From NCBI RefSeq assembly GCF_030052815.1, contig NC_079495.1:49577043-49641042 (forward strand): DNA of 64,000 bases, given 5' to 3'. The notes below the pieces were generated by a model. It worked only from the letters and a program-made list of their open reading frames with translations. It searched no databases and had not been told where the DNA came from. This document shows positions 1 to 12,436 of this stretch, in pieces; position 1 is the first letter of the stretch; every line of letters starts with the position of its first letter. Made by a program: the position numbers and the translations under genes. This stretch comes from Hevea brasiliensis (taxonomy: Eukaryota > Streptophyta > Magnoliopsida > Malpighiales > Euphorbiaceae).

Positions 1-730
1 AAAAATTGTCCTCACATCACAAGGAAGAGCTTGATACCAAAATCAAGAAGTTTAGTGAAGGTTTAACAAGTCCCAACCAAAGGTAAGTTTGTATTTTTGA
101 ACATTGCTTTGTTAAACTTTGTATACTTGTTATGGGTGTTTGAATTGTGAAGAAAATTTTCAAGTTTGAGGAGTTCTTGATAAATCAATTTTGGACAGCC
201 ATGGAATTGTATGTTTAATGAAATATTCATACATATATTTGATGAGAAATTATTTGATTAGGGTGATTTAATGTCCTAGTAAATTATTCCACATGTATAT
301 GGTGATTGTGCACTTGGAATGGAAATTGATGAATTGTAGGACACTTTGGCATTGTGGAACAATTCGGCAACCTTGGGACTCTTTGATAAATGTATGAGTT
401 CATGAAAATATTGGCAGAATTATGACATTGAGGATTGATGGATATGTATATGAATTAGTTGTGTAAAGTGTATGTAAAAACTAGAAATGTTTATGTGTAT
501 ATGTGATTGTATTTGGACTTTGTGAATTAGAGTTTTATTTGGTGTATTGAGGATGTTTGTAATCTGCCCAAAATGACTTTAAAATGAAGTGGTATATGGT
601 TTTGGTAATGTACCAAAACAGAATTGATTTGAGGAGTGGATTTATGGTAAGGTAAATGTGTAATGAAATGATGTTTAAGCAATGTAATTAAGGGCAATGT
701 GCATTTTAACCTATAAAACTAAATGTGTAA

Positions 731-757
731 CTCCAATTGGTATGAGACCAATTGGAG
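731..757. repeat. Perfect 11-bp stem hairpin in LTR
   Basis: CTCCAATTGGT and its exact reverse complement are separated by a 5-base loop. The same structure lies at the equivalent place in other LTR copies, perfect at 6013-6039 and slightly mismatched at 9839-9865, 21011-21037 and 26636-26662. The arms contain CCAATTGG, itself a palindrome. Confidence 0.9.
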
Positions 758-2144
758 GTGAAACTAGGCACAAAATGTGCCAACTTTCATTAAGAAAGCA
801 TACCAAAATTCTGCTTGCAAGGTGGCATGAAAAATGACCAATTCGGATTAAGAGCAAGTGAAACCTGAAAATTGACCAATTGGGCAGCAGTTAGTGTTTA
901 GGCCATAACTCACTCAAAACAGGTCCAATTGACCTGAAATTTTAACCATGAATAGTTAAGACCCATACCTACAAGTCTTATGAATACACCAAAGCCCAGA
1001 AATGACCATAAGTATGTCAAACAGTTTGCACAAGTTCGGGTCAAAAAACTGGCCGAACCAAAGTTGACCAAATTTGACCTAAAATGACCTAATTTGATGC
1101 CATTTGACCAGCAATAGTAAAATGACCATAACTTGGTCTACATAACTCAGAATGACCTAAAATTTTGCCCCGCGTTCCATAAGACATAGATCTACAAGTT
1201 TGTAGTTTTGACCGAGACCCGAAAACTGAGGAAACTAGGTCGTCCGGCTAGGTCAAACTAGTATCCCGGAATCCAGCAAGTTGCATTAAAATGCACTAAA
1301 CAAGGAAATGAGTTTGGTAAAACGTACCAACCCTAAAATACTATCGAATGTGACATATTAGTGACACTAAAACCTAGTTTACCTAGAACGCATCGAGGGT
1401 CGATATATTGGTTGATTAAGCAAATAAGGGTATTCAGTGAATTACTTATCGAACATTATTGTTAGAGACAATTTAATTTTGTACTGAAACACTTCAAATT
1501 GTGTTTCTCAGTTAGCAAGGACTCAGGAAAAGGGAAGGAAATACTGAGTCTAGACCAGGAGACAGTCATCAGAGGTTTGTGCACAACTAGTTTTTAACTG
1601 ATTTTGTTTGAATATTTCATATGATTAAATGACATACTTTTCTTATGTATTATGTTTAATAAGCATTGGATTTAATTCAATGATTATTGAAATTGTTACA
1701 GTATGTATGAATTTAGCTTTGTGAAATGGTATTTCCACAGGTATTAAGCATTGTTATGGATTGAATAAATTATGTTTTGAAAAATTGTGATAGAACATGT
1801 TTTGAATTGTGATGGTAATTTTCATGGAAAAATGCAAATTTATGATTTGAATTGTGATGAGCATAAAAATTATTGGATATTGAAATTGACTTTGAATTGA
1901 ATTATATTGTGATTTATGCTCACTAAAAGGATTGTGATATTGTTTTATATCTCGCTATAGATGCTTGACTAGGTTATTACCCGTCTCTCTCATTTGTTGA
2001 GAAGACAATGGAGTTAGTTGTGTTTTGATTACCATGGTACGTGCACAGGCTTTGATTTTCCTCTGATTTGAGGTTAGATCTAAGTTTATTTTATCGTTAT
2101 GGCCCTTGCGGAAGATTCATTATTATGATGGTATCGTGCACGAT

Positions 2145-2214
2145 GATTCGACCTCCCCGACCATAGGGAGTTAGAATCTGATTCGACCTCCCCGACCATA
2201 GGGAGTTAGAATCA
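2145..2214. repeat. Two tandem 35-bp units
   Basis: Two near-identical 35-bp units contain GATTCGACCTCCCCGACC and ATAGGGAGTTAGAATC. T1's 3' LTR carries the same duplication at 7798-7867, while its 5' LTR (near 14341) has one copy, so the unit number varies between LTRs. Confidence 0.9.
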
Positions 2215-2255
2215 CATCGAAGATGGCCCTATCGGATTAGTCTTGCACAGTTAGT

Positions 2256-2464
2256 GAGATAAAGATTGATTTTTGAGATACAACATGGTTTTTTAGATAC
2301 ATAATGATTTTTGAGATAAAGATTGATTTTTGAGATACAACATCGTTTTTGAAATACATAATGATTTTTGAGATGAAGATTGATTTTTGAGATACAACAT
2401 GGTTTTTGAGATACATAATGATTTTTGAGATACATAATGATTTTTGAGATACAGAATGGCTTTT
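2256..2464. repeat. 11 x 19-bp tandem array with 57-bp higher-order period
   Basis: Eleven 19-bp units of the form GAGATA(C/A)A...TTTTT run without gaps for 209 bp. Three unit variants (AAAGATTG, CAACATGG and CATAATG types) cycle in order for three rounds, giving a 57-bp higher-order period. Two further CATAATG-type or CAGAATGG-type units follow. The open frame seen on the minus strand here is only a translation of the repeat. Confidence 0.9.
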
Positions 2465-3353
2465 GAATGGTAAAGAATTGTGATTTCAATTATGGTTTAT
2501 GTATAATTGATTTTGTTGGAATTACTTAAATGGTTAGTCATGATTTGATAAATTGAATTTTGTGATCAAAGTCATTTATACAAATGATTTACATTATTGG
2601 CAATAAATATTTTAAGTTTTGGAATTTGATGAGTATTCAGATTTCCAAATTATTTACTGTAAATTTTATCAATGTATATTGTACTATGTTTTAAATTATA
2701 GTTGTGCACCACTGAGTCCACCACTCAGCGATAGCTTTGTATGCTATCGCAGGTAAGAAGAGCAAAGAGCAGTGAGTAAGTTTCCTTGAAGACACTTTCA
2801 GATCAGCTCCAGGTATATTATAGGTATACCCATGTACATAGGTCTGATGTATGCATGTAATAATATGTATGTAAATTATTTGAGCAGTTGTAAATTAAAA
2901 TTGTACATTGAAGTTGTAAAGTGAATTATGAGTTATTTTGACTTGTAAAATTTGTATTATATTTCTTTTATCTCATCCTTTGAAAATACTGAAAAATTGT
3001 TGTGGATTGAGGTGAGAAAAATATTGTGTTGAATTTCGCTGGAGTTGAGATTTGAAAAAAAATATTGAAGTGCTTTTTACAGGTTTTCTGAAGAACTGTT
3101 TTATCCAAAATACAGATGGCACTCTGCCAAAATTTTTACAGAAATTCCAAATAAGTTAAATGTGTTAGTTCTATCACTTCAGTTCACAAAAATTTTTAAC
3201 ACCTGTAAATAGTGCTCACCACTGTGAAAGAAGTACAAAAAGTTTTTAAAATCCCTTGTAGTGTATTTAATGGGTTATCAGTAGACGGAGTTGATAATTC
3301 ATTAGGTATGCTACGGGATCATGTCATGCCTTACAGAGGGGTAGGGTGTGACA

Positions 3354-4264
3354 TCATAGACCATGGTTAACACCTAGCATAGCATGCCATGGCCACCCAA
3401 TTAGTAATAAGGTTTACCTTAAATGAACCTATAATCATATGTTACCATGCACTAGAATCTCTCTATTACAAAATCCCAACTCAAGCTGGAGTCATGGTTT
3501 ATGTCAAACTCCATTTGCTATGAATATTATGTTCTTTTTTAATTCCAGTTCTTGATTAAAAAGATTTTCTCATCAGAAACTCTTTTCTGATTAAATCTAT
3601 CTGTCCTGGCCAGGAACTTGAAACATCAAGAACAATTAAATGAACATAGGATTTTATCTCTATTTACTTAGAGGAACAGATTCCATCTTGATCAACACCT
3701 ACCTCCATATATAACTAGTAGAAGCCAACACATGCCCATATACCCATACACAGTACAAGTATGAAAGTAGTATCAAACTCAAACTACCTATATATAAGAT
3801 AACTATGCTATCTCAGGTCTAAAGATTATATGCACTGATATGATTTATGATAAAATATTGACAAGAGTAAACTCCATGTGCTTGTCATAATTGTCACTGG
3901 TTCGGCCTACTTATCATGTATAAGTGCCTATCATGTTTGTTATATGGCATGAGACTCACCATTCCATCTTATTTTTATCTCATATAAATAACTTGGAAAC
4001 AAACATGAATACAATCTTTCTGGATAAGTCATGTCCTTATTGTGAAGTATCCTCGATTGTGAACCTATTTATGATACTTTGTGCTAGAAATACTGTCACT
4101 CATATTCTTAACAACTTAAGAATAGAATTTCTAACAAAATATCAATGGACCTTTTCTATTACACATAAATATATTATGTAAACAGAAAAGTGAAAATGCC
4201 TTTTATTAATAAAACATGTACAAGATACATACTAAATGATATGCTCTAGGGCATACTACTAACA
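3354..4264 (-). mobile_element. Copia-type LTR fragment
   Basis: On the minus strand this begins TGTTAGTAGTATGCCC at 4264 and continues with an AATAAA-containing stretch, a pattern I associate with long copia LTRs. It has no similarity to the flanking Tekay LTRs. The right edge cuts cleanly into T2. The left edge stops exactly at the T3 terminus, so T3 probably inserted into it and the rest lies left of the window. I see no coding capacity, and the lineage is not assigned. Confidence 0.55.
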
Positions 4265-7200
4265 TCAGTCTATCTACCTGCGACAGCAATAAAAAGCTAT
4301 CGCTAAGTAAAATTTACTCAGTGGTGCACAATAACAATTTGAAATGCGATATATAATACTTTTATTGACAATTTACAAATCAAATAATTCACAATTCCAT
4401 CTCACAATTTACAAAGTTCATATAACAAAAATTTGATCAAACAATTGAATAACACAGTTTTGCCAATCAATGACACCATTTGATCAAATAACTGAGTAAC
4501 ACAATTTGCCAATCAATAACACAATTTGATCAAATAACTTAATAACACGGTGTTGCCGATCAATAACACAATTTGATCAAATAACTGAATAACACAGTTT
4601 TGCCAATCAATAACATAATTTGATCAAATAACTGAATAACACAATGTTACCAATCAATAACACAACTTAGGTCATGACACAAACTTTTCTGAACATGCCG
4701 TGTGTACATCACGACAAGGCACACTCACCCCACTAATCGAAATCAATGAGGGAGGAAGCTAGCTAGATAATGAGAACTCATCCACACTCACCTCAGACTG
4801 ACAAGTCAAAGAGGGAGGAATATAATCACACTCACCCCATAAATGGAGGAGGAACATAGTAACATTGTCATGCCAAGTGTGAATCAAAACAATTCCAAAT
4901 CACAATATTTCATACAAACCACAATTTACATTTTATCTCAAAATTTCCATTTGCAAAGTAGGCAACACAATAATTTCCAAATAAAATTCCCAAAGCCAAA
5001 ACAATAAAATTTATTGATAACTCAATTCTCCAAATAAATTTTCTGATAAAAGCAGTGAATATAAAAAGTATTGTGCATAGACACAATTTAAAACTATAAT
5101 GTTCAATTAAATTTTTAAGTAGAAAATGAGAAATCAAAATTATTGTGCACAAACCTTTGATATATGCCTCATGGCCCTGACTCAGTGTTCCTTACGCTTC
5201 TCAATATCCTTTTCAACTGAAACACACAATTTAAAGTGTTTCAGTACTCAATGAATTTGTTTCTAACAATAAAATCCAATATTTAAATTTTCTTGGTACT
5301 ATTCTCTTCAATTCATTTCATTAGTCAACCTATAATGTTGACCCTTGATGCACTCTAAGTGAATTAGGTTTAATGTTACTAATATGTCACATTTTATAGC
5401 CTTTTAGTATTGGTACATGTTACCAAATTCATTTTCAAGTATATTGCATTTTATTGCAATTTGCTGGATTTCGGTATACTAATTTGACCTAGCCGGATGA
5501 CTTAGTTCCCTAGGTTTTCGGGTTTCGGTCCAAACTATAAACTTGTAGGCCTATGTCTTATTGCACGCGGGGCAAAATTTCAGGTCATTCTGAGTTGTTT
5601 AGACCAAGTTATGGTTAATTTACCAATGCTGGACAGAATGCACCAAAATGGTAACTTTAGGTCATTTTTAGGTCACTTTTGGTTCGGCTAGTTTTGGTAC
5701 TTGAACTTGTGCAAGCTATTTGGCTTGGTTCTAGCCATTTCTGGGCTTTGGTGTCTTCATAAGAATTGTAGATATATGTATAAACTATTCATGGTAAAAA
5801 TTTCAGGTCAATTGGACCTGTTTTGAGTAAGTTATGGTCAAAACACTAACTACTACCCAAATGGTCAATTTTCAGGCTTTCAAGTCACTAATCCGGATTT
5901 GGTCATTTTTCAAGTCACCAATCCTGATTTGGTCATTTTTCAAGTCACCTTCTAGGCAGAATTTTGGTAAGCTTCCTTCATGAAAGTTGACACATTTTGT
6001 GCCTAGTTTCACCTCCAATTGGTCTCATACCAATTGGAGTCACACACTTAAGGTTCTAAGCCAAAACACACACTGCCCTACTATACACTTCTCCTCACTT
6101 ACCAATTACATATTCAACACTTACCAAACTACTTCCTTCATGCCAATTATGGTTTGTACCTTACCACTAACACATTTAACAACACATTTTGGTCATTCTG
6201 GACAGCTTGTAACCATTCTCAATATGCACACTATAGCACAGAATTTTCCCAAGTCCATTTACACCATTTAACCACATGAACATACCCCATTTACATACCC
6301 AATTCCAAACCCTTATACATATATCCATGCTGCCATCAATAATAACATCTTAAACAACCATAAACAAGTAAAAACAAGCTACATATACTGAATTTCCATG
6401 GCTGCCAAAATGTACATCTCCATTAAAACATCAAACTTCAAAAATTCTTCCATAAATCAACTACCCACAACCTTAGTTACACTTTTAATGAAACAAGAAT
6501 TGAAAACACTCACTTACCACTTTTGAAGCTCGATCAAAACCTCACTAAACTTCTTAAAATTGCTATCAAACTCTTCCTTGCAAGGTAAGGATTAACTTTA
6601 AAGAAGAGACTTAGTGGAAAGGAGGGCTCCAAGTGTGTTGCAAGGAGCTTCACTCAACGGCTATGGAGGTTTCTCTCCTAAAGGTTTCGGCTGGTTTGAT
6701 AAATGGAGAAGATGAAGGAATATTCTTGCCCAAATCTGCTTAATGGTCCACTTTGAAGATGTTAGTGGAGCACCAAAATCAATTATAAGGTTTTTTTATT
6801 CCAAGTTTCCAATTTCCCACATTTTCCTCCTATCTTTTGCTATTTAGATTATGTACCACCATTTTAATTTTTCATGACATTTTCCTAGTGTAATATCATG
6901 TATTTTTAATGGATATTTAGGTCAAAAGGCAACTCAGGATGTCAAATGACCACAATGGCCCTATTCGGGTTGCATTCCCTATTTTTCGGTAACAGCGAGT
7001 TTTGTCATTTTCTCGATTTCTCATTTTTCTTTGTACTAATTAATTAATTTTTCTTTGATATTTTGAAGGAAATTTATACTTCTATAAGTCTTTAATTATG
7101 TCTCGAAACTAAATTCTAAGGGTTCCCTGCAGTCGTGGGGTCAGCTATTGCCTGCGTCGTAACTTCCCCGTGCGGTCACCCATCACTGCGGTGCTGGCTC

Positions 7201-7384
7201 GTTTAACTTAGTTTCATTTCATTGCTATTATTTTCCCTTTGTTTTTCTTGTATTTTCCTTTCTTGTATTTCATTATTTTATGTCACCTCACTAACATTTA
7301 AATATAATTCCAAGCATCCTAGCTGTCTGGACAGACACTGTCACCGGAACAATAGAATGTTCTACCAAACATAGGGGTGTTACA
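4265..7384 (-). mobile_element. Tekay-like LTR, 5' part (T2)
   Basis: On the minus strand the LTR starts TGTAACACCCC at 7384 and runs leftward through the GGTGACCGCA block (about 7170), a donor-like GGTAAGTGAG (about 6525), the hairpin at 6013-6039 and the GCGATAGC motif (about 4295). It is then cut by the copia LTR at 4264. Its start lies inside the T1 3' LTR, because T1 sequence resumes at 7385. That makes T2 younger than T1. The expected target duplication on the right is AATTC (7385-7389), and its partner is outside the window. Confidence 0.8.
4435..4668. repeat. 5 x 47-bp tandem repeat in T2 LTR
   Basis: Five head-to-tail units of 46-47 bp each begin GATCAAA(T/C)AA and contain GCCAATCAATAACAC. 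The homologous place in T4 (about 15612-15660) has a single unit, so the array expanded in this lineage. Confidence 0.9.
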
Positions 7385-10300
7385 AATTCTCACTCAGTTG
7401 CTCTATTCTTACTTTCACCTGGGACAGCATACCAAGCTATCGCTGAGTAGTGAACTCAATGGTGCACAACTATAACTTAAAACATAGTACAATATACCTT
7501 AGCAAAATTACAGTAAATAATTTGAAAATCTGGATACTCATCAAATTCCAAAAATCTAAATATTCATTGTCAATAATATAAATCATTTGTATAAAATGAC
7601 TTTGATCTCGAAATTTAATTTATCAAATCACAACTAAACATTTAAGGTAATTCCAGCAATTTATGAAAATAAAGATTAATTCCAATAAAATCAATTATGC
7701 ACAAATCCCATTTGAAATCGAAATTCTTTACTATTGAAAAACCATTCTTTATCTCACTAACTATGCAAAACTAATCCGAAAGGGCCATCTCCAAGGTGAT
7801 TTTAACTCCCTATGGTCGGGGAGGTCGAATCGGATTCTAACTCCCTATGGTCGGGGAGTTCGAATCATCGTGCACAGTACACACCACAGTAATGAAACTT
7901 TCGAAAGGGCCATAACAAAAAAAACTTAGATCTAACCTCTAATAAGAGGAGAATCTAAGCCTGTGCACGTACCATGGTAATCAAAACAAAGCTGACTCCA
8001 TTGTCTCCTCAACGAATGAGAGAGATGGGTAATAACCTAGTCAAGCATCTATAGTGAGATATAAAACAATATCATGAATCTCTTTATCCTTTTTATGAGC
8101 ATAAATCACAACACAATTCGATTCAAAGTCAAATTCCAATATCCAATAATTTTTATACTCATCACAATTCAAAACATAAATTTACATTTTTCCATGCAAA
8201 TTGCCCATCACAATTCAAAACATATTTTATCATAATTTTTCAAAACATAATTTATTCAATCCATAACAATGCTTAATACTTGTTGAAATACCATTTCACA
8301 AAGCTAAATTCATACATACTATAACAATTACAATAATCATTGAATTAAATCCAATACTTGATAAACATAATACATAAGGAAAATACGTCATTTAGTCATA
8401 TGAAAGATTCTGAACAAAAGAAATTAAAAACTAGTTCTGCACAAACCTCTGATGAGTCGCCTCTTGGCCTTGACTCAGTGGGTCTTTTTTGTTCCCAGTG
8501 TCTCTTCTAACTGAAACACACAATTTAAAGTGTTTCAGTACTCATTTAAATTATTTCTAGTAATAAGGTTCAATAATTAAATTTTATTGATATTATTCCT
8601 TTCATTAGTCAACCTATAATGTTGACCTTTAATACAAACTAGGTGAATTAGTTTTAATGTCACTAATATGTTCCATTTTTCATTCCTCACATGTTGACAT
8701 ATGTTGCCAATTTCATTTCAAAACTTATTGCATTTTATTGCAATTATTCAGATTTCATAGCTAATGTTTACTATCTATTGGACTAAGCTACAGTGCAAAT
8801 TTAGCAGATTTCTCTTCATTAAATTGTTTCTCATTGTGTCTTCTTTAATTTTCTTTTTGAATCACTCCATTTGGAGTTGTATAGCTCAAGTTATGGTCAA
8901 TTGACCATAACTAGGTCAAATCTAAATTTTAGTTTCCTTTTTAGGCATTTTCAGTTCTGAATTTACTAATTTATTTGGACTATTTGTAATCATATTGAGG
9001 TCTAGCATTCTTCATAAGTATTGTTGCTCTATGTCTTAGGGACAACCAGAAATTTTGCTTACCATTTTTTAAGTCCTATAGAATTCTTTATAGATAAATT
9101 GTTAACCTGGACTCAAAGGTCCTATATTGGCATGATCCTCAATTAGGTCAACAGCTTTGACCTTAAATTCTGACCTTATACATTTATAATTTGAGGAAGT
9201 TGTCTAAAACAAAGTTTTAGGTCTCTTTCTTAGCTTTCCAAATTGGTATGGCTTATTTAAATTGGACAGTTCTTGTGGGAGATATGCTTATTTGAATTTT
9301 CTAGATTTTACGGTCAAATGTGCCAATTCCAGATTTAGCATGCCAACTTAATCAAGTTAATTGACATAGTTCCCTTGATTTCTGGATTTTGGTCAAATTA
9401 CCAATATTGTAGATCTATGTCTTATTGAAATTTTGGGACTAATTTCATATCATTTGGAGTTCTATGGACCAAGTTATGGTCATTTTACTATTGCTGGTCA
9501 AGTTGCACTTATATTGCAAAGTTTAGGTCATTTCCAATTCTGGCAGTTTTGGTACCCTAACTTGGGCATGCAATTTGACTTGGTTCTGGTCATTTTTGGG
9601 CTTTGGTGTCTTCATAAGAGTTGTAGCTCTATGTCTACACTTTCCATCGTATAAATTTCAGGTCATTTGGACTTGTTTTGAGTGACTTATTGCCAAATGA
9701 CTGACTACTGTTCATATGGTCAAATTCTGGATTCACATTTTAGGCAATCCGGATTTGGCCACTCTTAACGTCAGTTTCCGAACAGAATTTCGGCAACATT
9801 TCTACATGAAAGTTGGCATATTTTATGCCTAGTTTCACCTCCAATTGGCCTCATACCAATTGGGGTCACAATTATGTATTTATAACCTAATTTATACACT
9901 GCCAATAATACACAACCCGCATAAGAGAATTTACAGTCCCAATTTGGTCATTCTCCTCCTCCCAATACTTCAACATTCATTCATAGCACTTCTATATATA
10001 TATTCAACACAATTCCAGCAAGCAACTTTGGGCAGAACACTCAAGAGTTCAAGGCACACAATACACCATTATTGTTCAACAATTAATTCAACCCAAATTC
10101 AATATACCTCAACACTTAATTTACACCATACACTTCCATGGCAATTACACATACTGCCCCCAATTCAACCCCATCATAATTCATCAATAAATTTCATAAA
10201 TTCACACACAATTTCATGAGGTTAAAGGCTGCCAAACATGGCATTTTACTAAAGTATCAAATATCCCTTTTAAACCCCTAATTTCAAGTACTAACATACA

Positions 10301-11402
10301 CATACATGGATATTAATTTACTGTAACTTCATAGTGACTTAATTAACCCAATTTTCCATCCATTAAAGGTAGAGAAAGCTCAAGCACATTAAGTTTCCAT
10401 GGCTGCCGAAATTAGCCAAGTCCAATTACCCAACAATTCATCTATTTTTCTTCATCAAATACCATCCCTCACCTTAAACATCATTTTGCCTAAAGAAAAG
10501 AGGAGTAATTTGACACTTACCTCTTTTGGAGCTTGCTAAAAACTCACTAAATCCCTTCCTTCTTGCTCCCAATATACTGCCCAAAGTGTATAGTTTAACT
10601 TTAGTGAAGGAAGATGGGTGAAAGCATGGCTTGATCACTAGGAAGGGAGCTTTGCATGAATGGCCATCTATGGTGAATTTGGGAGAAGAAATGGGTTCGG
10701 CAATGTTATGGAAATGAAGAAGAAGATGCTGAATGGTTAATACACATGGCCATTTGAGTATTTAAATATCCCTTAGTGCTCCACTTATGTGTATTTAATT
10801 ATTTAAATAATTAACTTTGATTAATTATAAGTCCACCCTTTAATTTCTCTCTATTTCCACTTCATTCCAATTTCAATTTTTCATGGCATTTTCAAAATTT
10901 AACACTACTTATTTTTAATGGACATTTAGGTCAAAAGCCAACTCTAGGTGTCAAATGACCAAAATGCCCCTCTTCGGGTTGTATTCCCAATTTTTCGGTA
11001 ACACTGATTTTTATCGATTTATCGATTTTTTTATTTTTTCTTTGTACTAATTTATTAAATTTTTTTGAACATTTCTAATGTCAATTATACTTCAATAAGT
11101 CTTTAATTATGCCTCAAAACTTAATTCCGAGAGTTCCCGACGTTCCCGGGGTCAGCTTTTGCCTGCGCCGTAACTTCCTGGTGCGGTCACCCATCGCTTC
11201 GGTATCGGCTCGTTTAACTTAGTTTCACTTTCTCTTTTTTATTTTTCTTTAATTTTTCTTGTATTTTCTTTTTATTTCTTTCATCATTATATGTCTATTT
11301 ATTATCACCGGAGTGTAGTTTCAGACATCCTGACTTGCCCGGACTGACTTTAGGTCACTGGAGCAGTCAAATGTACGAACAACGTAAAGTAAGGGAGTTA
11401 CA
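7385..11402 (-). mobile_element. T1 3' LTR (Tekay-like), interrupted at its far end
   Basis: The minus-strand LTR starts TGTAACTCCC at 11402, directly after a polypurine tract. It runs for 4.0 kb and is cut at 7385 by T2. Landmarks in order are the GTTAAACGAGC...GGTGACC block (about 11165-11218), a GAGGTAAGTGTC donor-like site (about 10515-10525), the hairpin (9839-9865), AGGTTTGTGCA (about 8435) and the duplicated GACCTCCCCGACC unit (7798-7867). It is highly similar to the T1 5' LTR, which is split between 25322-28200 and 13281-14827. The last roughly 600 bp present at 13281-13930 are missing here and are expected left of the window. Confidence 0.85.
7798..7867. repeat. Two tandem 35-bp units in T1 3' LTR
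   Basis: This is the inverted counterpart of the duplication at 2145-2214, with the two units differing at a few positions. The T1 5' LTR has one unit at this place. Confidence 0.85.
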
Positions 11403-11416
11403 ATTCTTCCCTTCTA
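11403..11416 (-). other. T1 polypurine tract
   Basis: On the minus strand TAGAAGGGAAGAAT lies immediately before the LTR start TGTAAC. The purine run is what primes plus-strand synthesis in LTR retrotransposons. T4 has a comparable tract at 23882-23895. Confidence 0.8.
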
Positions 11417-12436
11417 AATGAAAATTTTGTCCTTGAAATTTATTGGATTCATCTAACTGATATCATTATGTCATAATTTTACTCACTCTCCCATCATTGT
11501 GTCCTTTGCCTTTTGTGTTTCCACTCATGAAATTCTCTTATTCATTAGTTCCTTGATTTCTCATGCTAGAATCCTTACTAGTCCTTCCATCTCCTTTACT
11601 TACTTCAATCCTGTTAACTTGCCCTCGTCTAGGTATTCTACATTTATCTCATACAAATGTGTCAAATGCCTAAATCATTTCTTTCTGACAAAAATATCAA
11701 AATAACTATAAGACTCCATATCGAGGTCTAAATATCTTCTTCCTCAAGGTATTCTTTTTAATTTATAGTCATACTAAAATCTCTAATTTTATAGTAATTC
11801 CTGTCGTGTCGGTAGCTCACATTAGTGTAACCGAGTCACTGACTAATAGTGACCTTTCAATATGTTAGTTTTAAAGTTTTCAATTTCTAACTAAAATTTT
11901 TACATTTATTTCCCGTAATAGTACTCTTCTATACCAAATCAAAGACTACTTACAAACATCCTTATCTTGGTGTACCACGAGGAAGCACGTAACTCTACAC
12001 AATAATCCCATGTCGGTACTGTAATCTGCAGCTTACAATACAAACTTCGAGAATATTACATAGTCACTATGTTACAACCTCATGGACTAGGTTTTCTAAC
12101 ATCTTATCCTTCTCGAATCCACTAATATCCTAAACCTATTCTGATTACAATATCCATTGACAATTACTAACAGTAACATCTTTGCCCTCATCTAGAGCAA
12201 TTATATTATTGTAACTTACTTTTAGGTAACTGACATTTTTTTTTTTAAATTAATGTCAATCATACTTGTTATCATAGTTTTGATCCTAAAGGACTAGTCA
12301 CTAATACATCAAAATTTATTCCCATGTAAAGGAATAGCAACAAAACGTATAATTCTAACACTAACATACAAATAAGTAGTGTTGGGATCAAATAATAACT
12401 CATTGTTTCTTTCAAAAATTAAGAACTTACCAGCAG
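11417..12436 (-). mobile_element. T1 non-coding internal region between gag and PPT
   Basis: About 1.0 kb lies downstream of the gag remnant without protease, reverse transcriptase, RNase H or integrase. It is recognisably homologous to the T4 region 22794-23881: both share a stretch around GATCCTAAAGGACTAGTCAC and one around CATCTAGAGTAATTC or its variants. The shared lack of pol indicates a non-autonomous, gag-only subfamily, not two independent pol deletions. Confidence 0.75.

Larger units (their letters stand above)
1..3353 (+). mobile_element. Tekay-like Ty3/gypsy LTR, 3' part (T3)
   Basis: This is non-coding DNA reading on the plus strand as the later part of a very long LTR whose start lies left of the window. 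It shares landmarks, in the same order, with the minus-strand LTRs of T1, T2 and T4. These are a splice-donor-like AGGTAAGT near 80, a CCAATTGG hairpin at 731, a block GAGTC...GGTTTGTGCACAACTA near 1540-1590, the motif GACCTCCCCGACC near 2150, CTCAGCGATAGC near 2720, and the terminal GGGTGTGACA ending at 3353. In T1 the same terminus is followed by a primer-binding site, which fixes the orientation. No primer site follows 3353, so this is a 3' LTR or a solo LTR. Short open frames here are repeat artefacts. Confidence 0.8.

Noticed and set aside
2229..2489. 86-codon minus-strand open frame with repeated CCISKINLYLKNHYV
   Set aside because: It is a translation of the 19-bp tandem array (19 x 3 = 57 bp gives a 19-residue repeat). 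There is no sign of a real protein.
2256..4668. Possible CRISPR-like arrays (19-bp and 47-bp repeats)
   Set aside because: The units are directly tandem without unique spacers, in eukaryotic transposon DNA, with no cas genes.
5987..6271. 94-codon plus-strand open frame
   Set aside because: It lies antisense in the T2 LTR over the hairpin and is not kept in other LTR copies.
9845..10219. 124-codon plus-strand open frame, with a partial twin at 26825-27016
   Set aside because: Both lie antisense in the two LTRs of the same element T1. The twin is shorter and broken, so the frame is not conserved.
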